64,000 nucleotides of DNA from Mycolicibacterium duvalii (GCF_010726645.1 NZ_AP022563.1:5270001-5334000); one strand, 5' to 3'. Positions 1 to 9,424 are shown, numbered from the stretch's first letter. Notes: a model not told the origin generated them from the sequence alone. Numbers and translations: made by a program.

Positions 1-1008
1 ACGGGTGGGGACCGGGCCTTCGGCGGCACGCTGCTGCAGGACCTGCCGATCGCCGGGCAACTGCTGAACATGATGGACGACCCGCGACACGCCGACGTGC
101 GCCGACTCGTCAGCTCCGGGCTGACCCCGCGGATGATCGGCCGGGTCGAGGACGACCTGCGCGCCCGGGTGGGCCGGCTGCTCGATGACGTCGACGCGGG
201 AACACCTTTCGACTTCGTCACCGACATCGCCGCCGAAGTGCCGATGCAGATGATCTGCATCCTGCTGGGGGTGCCCGAGGCCGAACGGCATTGGCTGTTC
301 GAAGCCATCGAGCCCAGCTTCGACTTCGGCGGATCACGCACAGCGTCGATCACCCGGCTCTCGGTCGAGGAAGCCGGGTCGCGGATGTTCGCCTACGGCC
401 AGGAGCTGATCGCGGCCAAGCGTGCCGAACCGACCGACGACATGCTGTCGGTCGTGGTGAATTCCGACGACCCTGCGCTGTCGGATCTGGAGGGCTACCT
501 GTTCTTCAACCTGTTGTTCAGCGCCGGCGCCGAGACCACCCGCAATGCGATCGCCGGCGGACTACTTGCGCTGATCGAGAATCCCGCCGCGTGGCGGGCG
601 TTGCGGGGCGACCCCGGGCTGCTGCCGACGGCCATCGAAGAGATGGTGCGCTGGACCTCACCGTCGCCGTCCAAGCGGCGCACCGTGACCCGGCCGGCGG
701 TGCTGGGCGGGCACGCGGTGGCGCCCGGACAGAAGGTGCTGGTCTGGGAGGGGTCGGCCAATCGCGACGGGGCGGTCTTCGTCGACGCGGACCGCTTCGA
801 CATCGCCCGGAAACCCAACCCGCATCTGGGCTTCGGGCACGGTGTGCACTACTGCCTGGGTGCGAACCTGGCCCGCCTGGAGCTGCGGGTGATCTTCGAG
901 GAGCTGCTGGGCAGATACGCGTCGGTGAGCTTGGCCGAACCTGTGGAATGGACACGTAGCAACCGGCACACGGGAATCCGGCACCTGATCGTGGAGGTGA
1001 GTCCATGA
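1..1008 (+). CDS. cyp126: Cytochrome P450, CYP126 family (5' end cut by window)
   Basis: Haem monooxygenase. The reading frame is open from base 1, so the N-terminus lies outside the window. Seen: I-helix motif AGAETT near 523-540, the ExxR pair at 640-651 (EMVR), and the haem-ligand loop FGHGVHYCLG at about 832-861. The text around MMDDPRH and LVSSGLTPRMI resembles M. tuberculosis CYP126 (Rv0778) as I remember it, and the purC neighbourhood agrees. The physiological substrate of the family is not established. The stop overlaps the next start by four bases (ATGA), so it is probably co-translated with the DUF1707 gene. Confidence 0.93.
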   Translation, partial: TGGDRAFGGTLLQDLPIAGQLLNMMDDPRHADVRRLVSSGLTPRMIGRVEDDLRARVGRLLDDVDAGTPFDFVTDIAAEVPMQMICILLGVPEAERHWLFEAIEPSFDFGGSRTASITRLSVEEAGSRMFAYGQELIAAKRAEPTDDMLSVVVNSDDPALSDLEGYLFFNLLFSAGAETTRNAIAGGLLALIENPAAWRALRGDPGLLPTAIEEMVRWTSPSPSKRRTVTRPAVLGGHAVAPGQKVLVWEGSANRDGAVFVDADRFDIARKPNPHLGFGHGVHYCLGANLARLELRVIFEELLGRYASVSLAEPVEWTRSNRHTGIRHLIVEVSP

Positions 1009-1565
1009 GCGAGATGCGCGCATCCGACGCCGACCGCGCGGCGGTGACCCGGATCCTGGAGCTCGCCGTGGGACAGGGGATGTTGAGCCTCGACGAGTAC
1101 GCCGAGCGGGTCGACGTCGTTCTGGCCGCCCGCACCCGCGGTGAGCTCGACACGGTGATCACCGACCTGCCGCACGTGCGGCGTGACCCCGTCCAGACCC
1201 CGCCGGAGGTGCTGAGCAGCTGGATGTCCAGCATCGCCCGCAAGGGCCAGTGGACCGTGCCGCCACGCTTGCGGCTGAGGACCCGAATGTGTTCGACGAC
1301 TCTGGATTTCACGGCAGCCTTGCTGCAGAGCCCGGTGGTGCACATCGATCTCGACGACTACCTCAGCTCGACCGAGTTGATCCTGCCCGACGGCGCGACC
1401 GCCGATCTCAACGGTGTGGCCGGCGTCGCGTCCTCGACGTCGGTGAAGGTGGCGACCAGCCCGGTGTCGTCGCGGCTGCACGTCGTGGTCGCGGGCCGGG
1501 TGCGCTTCGGGTCGGTGACCGCGCGGCACCCGTTCGGCACGTCGCTCAAGCGGCTGCTCAAGTAA
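1005..1565 (+). CDS. DUF1707 (SHOCT-like) domain protein
   Basis: 186 aa. The N-terminal ~60 residues carry the DUF1707 signature: RASDADRAAV, then the LDEYAERVD helix and RGELDTVITDLP. This actinobacterial domain is often found on membrane or cell-wall-stress proteins. No convincing membrane segment is visible. The C-terminal ~100 residues are beta-rich and resemble the LiaF/DUF2154-like tails seen in this family. ATGA overlap with the P450 gene suggests one operon. It ends three bases before a convergent membrane-protein gene. Function is unknown. Confidence 0.85.
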   Translation: MSEMRASDADRAAVTRILELAVGQGMLSLDEYAERVDVVLAARTRGELDTVITDLPHVRRDPVQTPPEVLSSWMSSIARKGQWTVPPRLRLRTRMCSTTLDFTAALLQSPVVHIDLDDYLSSTELILPDGATADLNGVAGVASSTSVKVATSPVSSRLHVVVAGRVRFGSVTARHPFGTSLKRLLK

Positions 1566-1568
1566 TGG

Positions 1569-2213
1569 TCAGGCCGCACGGCGCAGGTTCGCCGCGCGGA
1601 TACCGGACGCCCGCAACTCCAGCGCCGCCAACCCGCGGATGGCGGTCTGATCCTGCTCCCGCCAGGCCCCCACCGGATCCGGGCTGATCGCGGCCAGCTT
1701 CGGCAGCGGCCGGTTGGCCAGTGCCCGCAACGCCAACAACTGCTCACCCGCCAGCGTCGAAGCCAGCGTCACCGCCGTCCACTTGCGCCGGAAATAGCGG
1801 ATGCGCAGGAAGAGCCACGGCATCATCAGCGCCAGCACCGGCGGGGCCGCCACCGCCAGTGCCAGCAGCCACGCCAGCCATCCGGCGGTCACCCCCAGCG
1901 ACTGCCCGGCGCCGGCGATCTCACGGGCCGCGTCCCCGGCGGCGCCCAGCGGCCGGGCGAGGGCATCGCCGATCAGTGGCACGTCGTCGGCGCTGTTGCC
2001 GGCGTCGTCCAGGTTGCCCGCCACGCCGTTCGCGCCGCTTTCCACCCGGAACCCGAAGTCGGCGATCGTGTCCACCGCCGAGTGCACGGCCATCCCGACG
2101 AACACCCACACCGTCGTCCACAACACCACCACGATGTCACTGACCAGTTGCGACACCAGCCTGGCCGGCGTCGACGCGTACGGAACCCACCTCGATCTCA
2201 TGTCCTCGATCAC
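1569..2213 (-). CDS. Two-segment membrane protein, Rv0779c-like
   Basis: 214 aa from GTG 2213; ATG 2201 is an alternative start four codons in. Two hydrophobic segments are visible: one near residues 20-40 (VVVLWTTVWVFVGMAV) and one near 108-132 (WLAWLLALAVAAPPVLALMM). They flank a polar loop rich in Gly, Ala and Asp. The C-terminal ~75 residues are basic and probably cytoplasmic (FLRIRYFRRKW, LLALRALANRPL). The position between cyp126 and purC matches Rv0779c of M. tuberculosis. No enzymatic motif is recognisable and function is unknown. Confidence 0.82.
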   Translation of the reverse strand: MIEDMRSRWVPYASTPARLVSQLVSDIVVVLWTTVWVFVGMAVHSAVDTIADFGFRVESGANGVAGNLDDAGNSADDVPLIGDALARPLGAAGDAAREIAGAGQSLGVTAGWLAWLLALAVAAPPVLALMMPWLFLRIRYFRRKWTAVTLASTLAGEQLLALRALANRPLPKLAAISPDPVGAWREQDQTAIRGLAALELRASGIRAANLRRAA

Positions 2214-2254
2214 AGCACACCGGCCCGCTCGGACGGCCCCGTTAGGCTGGCCGG

Positions 2255-3148
2255 ATGCGCCCCGATCTGTCCGACTACCAACACGTGGCCAGCGGCAAGG
2301 TTCGAGAGCTCTACCGCATCGACGACGGACATCTGCTGTTCATCGCGTCCGACCGTATCTCGGCCTACGACCACATCCTCGAATCCGAGATTCCGGACAA
2401 GGGCCGCATCCTGACGGCGATGAGCGTGTTCTTCTTCGACCTGCTCGGGACCCCCAACCATCTGGCCGGTCCGCCCGACGACGAACGCATCCCGGCTGAC
2501 CTGCTCGGCCGCGCTTTGGTCGTGGAGCAGTTGGAGATGCTTCCGGTCGAGGCGGTGGCGCGCGGCTACCTCACCGGCTCGGGTCTGCTCGACTACGAGA
2601 AGACCGGCAGGGTCTGCGGTATCGAGCTACCGACCGGACTGGTCGAGGCCAGCAGGTTCGCCGAACCGATTTTCACCCCGGCCACCAAGGCGGACCTGGG
2701 TGAGCACGACGTCAACATCTCCTTCGACGACGTGGTCGACCTCGTCGGAGCGCACCGTGCCCAGCAGTTGCGTGAGCGCACGCTGCAGATCTATGCCAAG
2801 GGTGCCGGGCATGCGTTGAGCAAGGGCATCATCGTCGCCGATACCAAGTTCGAATTCGGTCTCGACGCGTATGGCGAACTGAAGCTCGCCGACGAGGTGT
2901 TCACGCCCGACTCGTCCCGGTACTGGCCCGCCGACGACTACACCGAAGGGGTCGTGCAGAACAGCTTCGACAAGCAATTCGTCCGCAACTGGTTGACCGG
3001 CCCGGATTCCGGTTGGGACCGGTCCGGTGAAAAGCCTCCACCACCTCTGCCCGCTGACATCGTCGCGGCTACCCGGGATCGCTATATCGAGGCCTACGAA
3101 CGCATCTCCGGACGACGGTTCGACGACTGGATCGGAGATCCCGCATGA
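2255..3148 (+). CDS. purC: SAICAR synthetase (PurC)
   Basis: Phosphoribosylaminoimidazole-succinocarboxamide synthase joins CAIR and aspartate using ATP in de novo purine synthesis. 297 aa, the normal length for a single-domain PurC. Signatures seen: GKVRELY at the ATP-binding N-terminus, SDRISAYD, LPVEAVARGYLTGSG and ADTKFEFG. The ATG at 2255 begins right at the family N-terminus (MRPDLSDYQHVASGK). The stop overlaps the ptrB start (ATGA), implying translational coupling with the peptidase. This pairing is also found in M. tuberculosis. Confidence 0.97.
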   Translation: MRPDLSDYQHVASGKVRELYRIDDGHLLFIASDRISAYDHILESEIPDKGRILTAMSVFFFDLLGTPNHLAGPPDDERIPADLLGRALVVEQLEMLPVEAVARGYLTGSGLLDYEKTGRVCGIELPTGLVEASRFAEPIFTPATKADLGEHDVNISFDDVVDLVGAHRAQQLRERTLQIYAKGAGHALSKGIIVADTKFEFGLDAYGELKLADEVFTPDSSRYWPADDYTEGVVQNSFDKQFVRNWLTGPDSGWDRSGEKPPPPLPADIVAATRDRYIEAYERISGRRFDDWIGDPA

Positions 3149-5253
3149 AGGCCCCTGTAGCCAAACGGATCGGCCACCGCCGCGAACACCACGGTGACGT
3201 CTTCGTCGACCACTATGAGTGGCTGCGCGAGAAGACCAGCCAGGACGTGGTGAACTACCTGGAGGCCGAGAACGCCTACACCGAGCATGTGACGGCCGAT
3301 CTGGCGCCGCTGCGACAGCAGATCTTCGATGAGATCAAGGCCCGCACCAAGGAGACCGATCTGTCGGTGCCTACCCGCCGGGGCGACTGGTGGTACTACG
3401 GCCGCAGCTTCGCCGGCAAACAGTACGGGGTGCAATGCCGTTGCCCGGTCGAGGATCCCGACGACTGGACACCACCGCAGCTCGACGAGGACACCGAGAT
3501 CCCCGGCGAGCAGATCCTGCTCGACGAGAACGTCGAGGCCGAAGGACACGACTTCTTCTCCCTCGGTGCGGCCAGCGTCAGCGTCGACGGCAACATCCTG
3601 GCCTACTCGGTCGACGTCAAGGGCGACGAACGCTACACCCTGCGCTTCAAGGATCTGCGTACCGGGCAGCGGTATCCCGACGAGATCGCCGGAATCGGGG
3701 CCGGCGTGACGTGGGCTGCCGACAACGCGACCGTCTACTACGTCACCGTCGACGACGCGTGGCGCCCTGACACCGTCTGGCGACATCGTCTGGGCGCCCA
3801 GGACTCCGACGAACGGGTCTACCACGAACCCGACGAGCGATTCTGGGTCGGGGTGGGCCGCACCCGCAGCAACAAGTACATCATCATCGCCGCCGGCAGC
3901 GCGGTGACCTCGGAGCTGCGCTACGGCCCTGCCGAGGACCCGCAGGCGACGTTCCAAACCATCTGGCAGCGAAGGGAATCCGTCGAGTACGCGGTCGAAC
4001 ATGCGGTGGTCGGCGGGCAGGATCGGTTCCTCATCCTGCACAACGACGGTGCCGAAAACTTCACGCTGGTCGACGCACCCGTCGACGACCCCACCGCCCA
4101 CCGGACGCTGATCGAACACCGCGATGATGTCCGCTTGGACTCGGTGGACGCATTCGACGGCCACCTGGTGGTCAGCTTCCGCAGCGAGGCACTGCCGCGC
4201 ATCGCGCTCTGGCCGGTCGACGGTGCGGGCTACGGCACGATGCGCAACATCACGTTCGACTCGGAACTGATGTCGGTGGGTCTGTCGGCCAATCCGAACT
4301 GGAGCGCACCCAAGCTGCGCATCGGTGCGACGTCGTTCGTCACACCAGTGCGCATCTACGACCTCGACCTGGCTACCGGGGAGCGCACCCTGCTGCGGGA
4401 ACAACCCGTGCTGGGCGACTACAGTCCGCACGACTACATCGAGCGCCGGGACTGGGCGATCGCCGAAGACGGCGCACGCGTTCCGATCTCGATCGTGCAC
4501 CGTGCCGACATGCAGGCGCCTGCGCCGATGTTGCTCTACGGGTACGGCGCCTACGAATCGTGCGAGGACCCGCGGTTCTCCATCGCCCGGCTCTCGCTGC
4601 TCGACCGCGGCATGGTCTTCGCCGTCGCCCACGTCCGCGGCGGCGGAGAACTCGGCCGGCCATGGTACGAGCACGGCAAGCTGCTCGAGAAGCGCAACAG
4701 CTTCACCGACTTCATCGCCGTGGGAAGGCATCTCGTCGATACCGGGGTCACCCGGCCCGACAGGCTGGCCGCCTACGGCGGTAGCGCCGGCGGGCTGCTG
4801 GTCGGTGCGGTCACCAACATGGCACCCGACCTGTTCGCCGGGGTGCTCGCGGCGGTGCCGTTCGTCGACCCGCTCACGACCATCCTGGATCCGTCACTGC
4901 CGCTGACGGTCACCGAGTGGGACGAGTGGGGCAACCCGCTCGACGACCCCGAGGTCTACCGCTACATGAAGTCCTACTCGCCGTACGAGAACGTCGACAC
5001 TCGCGACTATCCCGCGATTCTGGCGATGACGTCGCTCAACGATACCCGCGTGTACTACGTCGAGCCGGCGAAATGGGTTGCCGCACTGCGGCATGTGCAG
5101 CAGAGCCCGGACGATGGCGCCAAGGTATTGCTCAAGACCGAGATGAACGCCGGGCACGGCGGAATTAGCGGCCGCTACGAGCGGTGGAAGGAAACCGCCT
5201 TCCAGTACGCCTGGCTGCTCGACGTGACCAAGGCCGATTCCGGCGACGGCTAG
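3145..5253 (+). CDS. ptrB: Oligopeptidase B, S9A serine peptidase
   Basis: 702 aa prolyl-oligopeptidase-family enzyme, cutting short peptides after basic residues if it follows the OpdB subfamily. The N-terminal ~400 residues form the beta-propeller, starting with the family's HGD...DHYEWLREK. The C-terminal alpha/beta-hydrolase domain contains the triad: Ser547 in GGSAGG, Asp633 in LNDTRV and His671 in NAGHGG. In M. tuberculosis the corresponding locus is annotated as two pieces (ptrBa/ptrBb); here the frame is continuous and full-length. It overlaps purC by four bases, and a TetR gene follows four bases later. No signal peptide, so it is cytoplasmic. Confidence 0.95.
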   Translation: MKAPVAKRIGHRREHHGDVFVDHYEWLREKTSQDVVNYLEAENAYTEHVTADLAPLRQQIFDEIKARTKETDLSVPTRRGDWWYYGRSFAGKQYGVQCRCPVEDPDDWTPPQLDEDTEIPGEQILLDENVEAEGHDFFSLGAASVSVDGNILAYSVDVKGDERYTLRFKDLRTGQRYPDEIAGIGAGVTWAADNATVYYVTVDDAWRPDTVWRHRLGAQDSDERVYHEPDERFWVGVGRTRSNKYIIIAAGSAVTSELRYGPAEDPQATFQTIWQRRESVEYAVEHAVVGGQDRFLILHNDGAENFTLVDAPVDDPTAHRTLIEHRDDVRLDSVDAFDGHLVVSFRSEALPRIALWPVDGAGYGTMRNITFDSELMSVGLSANPNWSAPKLRIGATSFVTPVRIYDLDLATGERTLLREQPVLGDYSPHDYIERRDWAIAEDGARVPISIVHRADMQAPAPMLLYGYGAYESCEDPRFSIARLSLLDRGMVFAVAHVRGGGELGRPWYEHGKLLEKRNSFTDFIAVGRHLVDTGVTRPDRLAAYGGSAGGLLVGAVTNMAPDLFAGVLAAVPFVDPLTTILDPSLPLTVTEWDEWGNPLDDPEVYRYMKSYSPYENVDTRDYPAILAMTSLNDTRVYYVEPAKWVAALRHVQQSPDDGAKVLLKTEMNAGHGGISGRYERWKETAFQYAWLLDVTKADSGDG

Positions 5254-5257
5254 TCCG

Positions 5258-5824
5258 ATGGCCAGAGACAGTTACCACCACGGCGATCTGAAGGCCGTGA
5301 TCCTGGCGCGGGCGGCGACGTTGGTCGCCGAGCGCGGGGCAGACGGCGTTTCCTTGCGCGAACTGGCCCGTGCGGCAGGTGTTTCGCATGCCGCACCGGC
5401 GCACCATTTCACCGATCGCCGCGGATTGTTCACCGCGCTGGCCGCGCAGGGCTGGCGGATGCTCGCCGCGGCGCTGGCCGCCGCGCGACCGGAATTCAGC
5501 GCCGCAGCCTTAGCTTACGTAGGCTTCGCGACCGCCAATCCCGGACACTATGCGGTGATGTTCAACCGTTCCCTGGTCAATCCCGATGACCCTGAGCTGC
5601 TCGAAGCGCGTGCCGCCGCCGGCATCGAGCTCTCCGCTGGGGTTGCGACGCTGGACGACCCCCGCGCCGCCGACGACCCGCAAGCCGCGGGTCTGGCCGC
5701 GTGGTCGCTGGTACACGGCTTCGTGATGCTCTACCTCAACGGTGTGGTCGGCGGGGATGCCGACCCGGTGGACACTGCGCGGCGCGTCGCCCGGATGCTG
5801 TTCACCGAACCGGGCGCCCGGTAG
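5258..5824 (+). CDS. TetR/AcrR family transcriptional regulator
   Basis: 188 aa. The N-terminal helix-turn-helix covers residues ~8-55 (YHHGDLKAVILARA, VSLRELARAAGVSHAAPAHHF). The C-terminal half is of the WHG/TetR_C_13 type, judged by the WSLVHGFVMLYLNG segment. It lies four bases after ptrB and eleven bases before the peroxidase gene, so it may be co-transcribed with both. Its target and ligand cannot be read from the sequence. Confidence 0.92.
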   Translation: MARDSYHHGDLKAVILARAATLVAERGADGVSLRELARAAGVSHAAPAHHFTDRRGLFTALAAQGWRMLAAALAAARPEFSAAALAYVGFATANPGHYAVMFNRSLVNPDDPELLEARAAAGIELSAGVATLDDPRAADDPQAAGLAAWSLVHGFVMLYLNGVVGGDADPVDTARRVARMLFTEPGAR

Positions 5825-5835
5825 CGTTCGGTGCC

Positions 5836-6336
5836 ATGACCGATACCGCGCTGACCGACATCCCGCTGACCACCCTCGACGGCAACGCCACCACGTTGGC
5901 CGAGCTGGCCCCCGGCGGTGCGGCGCTGGTGGTCAACGTGGCCTCCAAGTGTGGACTGACGCCGCAGTACTCGGCGCTCGAACAACTCGCCAAGGATTAC
6001 CGCGACCGCGGACTGACGGTGATCGGCGTGCCGTGCAACCAGTTCATGGGACAGGAGCCCGGCACCGCCGAAGAGATCCAGACGTTCTGTTCCACCAGCT
6101 ACGGGGTGACGTTCCCGCTGCTGGCCAAGACCGACGTCAACGGCGCCGACCGCCACCCCCTCTACACGCAGCTCACCGAGACCGCCGACGACAGCGGTCA
6201 GGCCGGCGACGTGCAGTGGAACTTCGAGAAGTTCCTCGTCGCCCCCGACGGCACCGTAGCCAAGCGATTTCGCCCGCGCACCGAACCCGACACCCCCGAG
6301 GTGATCTCGGCCATCGAAGCCGTCCTGCCCCGTTAG
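5836..6336 (+). CDS. Glutathione peroxidase-family thiol peroxidase
   Basis: 166 aa from ATG 5836. Peroxidatic Cys39 sits in ASKCGLT, Gln73 in MGQEP and Trp128 in WNFEKF; these are the family's catalytic positions. Cys85 (QTFC) lies in the helix that carries the resolving cysteine in thioredoxin-dependent members. Mycobacteria make mycothiol rather than glutathione, so thioredoxin is the likely reductant (inference from family knowledge). A longer in-frame start at 5701 would run into the TetR gene and is rejected because homology begins at MTDTALTDIPLTTLDG. Confidence 0.93.
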   Translation: MTDTALTDIPLTTLDGNATTLAELAPGGAALVVNVASKCGLTPQYSALEQLAKDYRDRGLTVIGVPCNQFMGQEPGTAEEIQTFCSTSYGVTFPLLAKTDVNGADRHPLYTQLTETADDSGQAGDVQWNFEKFLVAPDGTVAKRFRPRTEPDTPEVISAIEAVLPR

Positions 6337-6402
6337 CCGACGTACACCTGCGGGCGTCGTGTCCGTCACCTCGGCGACACTTGCGGCTGCGACACTGCCG
6401 GT

Positions 6403-7080
6403 GTGCCAGGACAACTGATCGTCTCGATCTCGGGTATCGACAACCGCACGCTCGACGAGGTCAGCGCGTTCCGGGGTCTGCTGGCCGGTCGCGGAGTCCC
6501 CGCATCGCTTCTGGTGGCGCCGCGCCGGAAGAACGGCTATCGCCTCGACCACGACCCACGCACCGTCGACTGGCTGACCCACCGTCGCGGGGACGGCGAC
6601 GCGATCGTGCTGCACGGCTTCGAGGGCGCGGCGACTTCGCCTGCGCACGAAGCGAACCTGCGTCTGATGGCCGCCGACCGGGTGCTCGACCACCTGGGGC
6701 TGCGTACCCGTCTGTTCGCCGGGCCCAAGTGGAACAGCTCCGACGGGACTGCGACCGCATTGCGTCGCAACGGGTTCCGTCTCTCGGCGGGGCTGCACGA
6801 GGTGGTCGACCTGGTCCGAGGGCAGGCGGTGCGGGCCAGGGTGCTCGGCATCGGCGAAGGATTCCTGGCCGAGCCCTGGTGGTGTCGCACGCTGGTGCTG
6901 GCCGCCGAACGCACGGCACGGCGGCGCGGTGTCGTCCGGGTCGCGGTGGCCGCCCGCCACCTGCGGCGGCCAGGACCCCGGCAGGCGATGCTCGACGCGG
7001 TCGACCTGGCACTGATGCACGGCTGCACCCCCACCGTGTACCGGTGGCGGGACCGGCCTGAGCTGACGGCTGCCGCGTAG
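6403..7080 (+). CDS. DUF2334 / polysaccharide-deacetylase-like protein
   Basis: 225 aa from GTG 6403. The pattern LIVSISGIDNRT near the N-terminus, VLHGFEG at ~68-74 and FAGPKWN at ~105 resembles the NodB-like barrel of DUF2334 proteins. The expected DD pair of a canonical deacetylase is replaced (SGIDN), so metal binding and activity are uncertain. It sits upstream of an FAD-binding dehydrogenase, the same order as Rv0784-Rv0785 in M. tuberculosis. No signal peptide is seen. Confidence 0.78.
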   Translation: MPGQLIVSISGIDNRTLDEVSAFRGLLAGRGVPASLLVAPRRKNGYRLDHDPRTVDWLTHRRGDGDAIVLHGFEGAATSPAHEANLRLMAADRVLDHLGLRTRLFAGPKWNSSDGTATALRRNGFRLSAGLHEVVDLVRGQAVRARVLGIGEGFLAEPWWCRTLVLAAERTARRRGVVRVAVAARHLRRPGPRQAMLDAVDLALMHGCTPTVYRWRDRPELTAAA

Positions 7081-7115
7081 GGGTCTGCCGCGGGAATCGG
7101 GACTACATTGGCGGG

Positions 7116-8756
7116 ATGGCGGATGCTGATGTCATCGTGGTCGGTGCTGGTCTGGCGGGTCTGGTCGCAGCGTGCGAGCTCGCCGACCGGGGCCGCAGCG
7201 TCCTGATCGTCGATCAGGAGAACGCTGCGAACATCGGCGGTCAGGCCTACTGGTCGTTCGGCGGCCTGTTCTTCGTCGACAGTCCCGAGCAACGTCGTCT
7301 GGGCATCCGAGACAGCCACGAGCTGGCGCTGCAGGATTGGTTGGGCACCGCCGGATTCGATCGGGCCGAAGACCACTGGCCGCGGCAATGGGCCCAGGCC
7401 TATGTCGACTTCGCCGCCGGGGAGAAGCGACGCTGGCTGCGCGACCGCGGGCTGCAGACCTTCGCGCTGGTCGGCTGGGCCGAGCGCGGGGGGTACGACG
7501 CGCGCGGGCACGGCAACTCGGTGCCGCGGTTTCACATCACCTGGGGCACCGGGCCCGCGCTGGTCGACATCTTCGCGCGGCGCCTGTCGGGCCGGCCGGG
7601 GGTGCGGTTCGCGCACCGGCACCGCGTCGACGAGCTGCTCACCGAGAACGGCGCGGTCGTCGGGGTCCGCGGTGCGGTGCTGCAGCCCAGTGCCGAGCCC
7701 CGTGGTGTCGCGTCCTCGCGCGAGGTGGCCGGCGACTTCGAGCTGCGCGCGCAGGCGGTGATCGTGGCCAGCGGCGGCATCGGCGGCAACCACGACCTGG
7801 TCCGCAAGAACTGGCCGGCCCGGATGGGACGCGTGCCCGAGCAGTTGCTCAGCGGCGTGCCCGCGCACGTCGACGGCCGTATGTTGGGGATCTCCGAGGC
7901 CGCGGGCGCGCACGTCATCAACAGCGACCGGATGTGGCACTACACCGAGGGCATCACCAACTACGACCCGATCTGGCCGCGGCACGGCATCCGGATCCTG
8001 CCGGGTCCGTCGTCGCTGTGGCTCGACGCCAACGGCAAGCGCCTGCCCGCACCGCTGTACCCCGGCTTCGACACGCTCGGCACTCTGGAGTACATCGCGC
8101 GGACCGGGCATGACTACACCTGGTTCGTGTTGAACAAGCGGATCATCGACAAGGAGTTCGGGCTGTCGGGGCAGGAACAGAACCCCGACCTGACCGGCCG
8201 CAGTCTTCGCGGGGTGCTCGACCGGTCCCGCAACGGCCCCGCACCGGTGCACGCGTTCGTCGACAGGGGCGTCGACTTCGTCAGCGCGAACACTCTGCGC
8301 GACCTGGTGACCGCGATGAACGCCGTTCCCGACACCGAACCCGTGGACTACGCCGTCGTCGAAGCCGAGGTGACCGCCCGCGACCGCGAGGTGGTCAACC
8401 GGTTCACCAAGGACAGCCAAATCACCGCGGTCCGCGCGGCCCGCAACTACCTGCCCGACCGCATCAGCCGGGTGGTCGCGCCGCACCGGCTCACCGAGCC
8501 GAAGGCCGGCCCGCTCATCGCTGTCAAGTTGCACATCTTGACCCGAAAGTCGTTGGGCGGCTTGGAAACCGATCTCGACTCCCGGGCGCTGCGGGCCGAC
8601 GGTTCGGTGCTGCCCGGTCTGTACGCCGCCGGCGAGGCCGCCGGGTTCGGCGGGGGCGGCCTGCACGGCTACCGCTCACTGGAGGGGACATTCCTCGGCG
8701 GGTGCGTGTTCTCGGGACGCGCGGCCGGGCGGGCGGCGGCCCGCGACGTGGGCTGA
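7116..8756 (+). CDS. FAD-binding dehydrogenase (fumarate reductase/KstD-like flavoprotein)
   Basis: 546 aa. The N-terminal dinucleotide fold reads VIVVGAGLAGLVAA with the ribose-binding acidic residue in LIVDQE. The C-terminal FAD segment GLYAAGEAAGFGGGGLHG is typical of the succinate dehydrogenase/fumarate reductase flavoprotein superfamily, to which ketosteroid dehydrogenases belong. This type is usually called 'FAD-binding dehydrogenase' (Rv0785-like); the substrate is unknown. The coding region ends two bases before the convergent MBL gene. Confidence 0.9.
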   Translation: MADADVIVVGAGLAGLVAACELADRGRSVLIVDQENAANIGGQAYWSFGGLFFVDSPEQRRLGIRDSHELALQDWLGTAGFDRAEDHWPRQWAQAYVDFAAGEKRRWLRDRGLQTFALVGWAERGGYDARGHGNSVPRFHITWGTGPALVDIFARRLSGRPGVRFAHRHRVDELLTENGAVVGVRGAVLQPSAEPRGVASSREVAGDFELRAQAVIVASGGIGGNHDLVRKNWPARMGRVPEQLLSGVPAHVDGRMLGISEAAGAHVINSDRMWHYTEGITNYDPIWPRHGIRILPGPSSLWLDANGKRLPAPLYPGFDTLGTLEYIARTGHDYTWFVLNKRIIDKEFGLSGQEQNPDLTGRSLRGVLDRSRNGPAPVHAFVDRGVDFVSANTLRDLVTAMNAVPDTEPVDYAVVEAEVTARDREVVNRFTKDSQITAVRAARNYLPDRISRVVAPHRLTEPKAGPLIAVKLHILTRKSLGGLETDLDSRALRADGSVLPGLYAAGEAAGFGGGGLHGYRSLEGTFLGGCVFSGRAAGRAAARDVG

Positions 8757-8758
8757 GC

Positions 8759-9424
8759 TCAGAAACCGGTCGCCGACTCCGGTTCGAGCACCTGGAAGTC
8801 GGTGTCGGTCATCTCGGTCAGCCGGCCGTAGAAGATCGGCCGGGCGGCCTCGGCGATGATGCCCTGGTGGATCGGCACCGCGTGGGCCGGGGCCACCGCA
8901 CGCAGATAGTCCACCGCCTCGGAGATCTTGAGCCACGGCGCGGCGGCCGGGGTGGCCAGCACGTCCACCGGTTCGCCGGGGACGAACAACGCGTCGCCCG
9001 GGTGCATCAGCTTCGCCGGGTGCCGGCCGTCGCCGATCAGATACGAGATATTGTCGATCTCGGGGAGTTCCGGGTGGATCACGGCGTGCCGACCGCCCGC
9101 ACCGCGCACGGTCAGGTGCCCGATGGACAGTTCGTCACCGACGTGGACCGCCTGCCACGGTCGGCCGAGCTGCGCCGCGGTCTGCGGATCGGCGTACAAG
9201 GCCGCCTGCGGATTCGCCTCGACCAGGGCGGGCAGCCGCTGCGGGTCGGCGTGATCGGGGTGTTGATGGGTGATCAGGATCGCGGACAGACCGGTGATCC
9301 CCTCGAAGCCGTGACTGAAGATCCCGGGGTCGAACAGCACGGTCGTGCCAGGGTCAGTGCCGGCGCCCGATTCGCCGGGAAAGCTCGCCAGCAGGCAGGA
9401 GTGGCCGAAGTGAGTGAGCTGCAT
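8759..9424 (-). CDS. MBL-fold metal-dependent hydrolase (UlaG-like)
   Basis: 221 aa from ATG 9424. The metallo-beta-lactamase signature HQHPDHAD (HxHxDH) follows LSAILIT, and LMHPGDALFVPG supplies the later metal-binding His and Asp. N-terminal MQLTHFGHSCLL matches the short UlaG/Rv0786c-type branch. The longer in-frame upstream stretch on this strand is antisense to purS and purQ and is not coding. It is divergent from purS, with about 31 bases between the two starts, so the two promoters share that interval. Substrate unknown. Confidence 0.9.
   Translation of the reverse strand: MQLTHFGHSCLLASFPGESGAGTDPGTTVLFDPGIFSHGFEGITGLSAILITHQHPDHADPQRLPALVEANPQAALYADPQTAAQLGRPWQAVHVGDELSIGHLTVRGAGGRHAVIHPELPEIDNISYLIGDGRHPAKLMHPGDALFVPGEPVDVLATPAAAPWLKISEAVDYLRAVAPAHAVPIHQGIIAEAARPIFYGRLTEMTDTDFQVLEPESATGF

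Noticed and set aside
3094..4731. Long minus-strand frame over ptrB
   Set aside because: It is the mirror of a high-GC coding strand; ptrB has clear family motifs and a triad on the plus strand, and the minus frame shows no domain.
6537..8666. Long minus-strand frame over the DUF2334 gene and the FAD dehydrogenase
   Set aside because: Both plus-strand genes have recognisable motifs; the antisense protein is an Arg/Gly/Asp-rich composition artefact.
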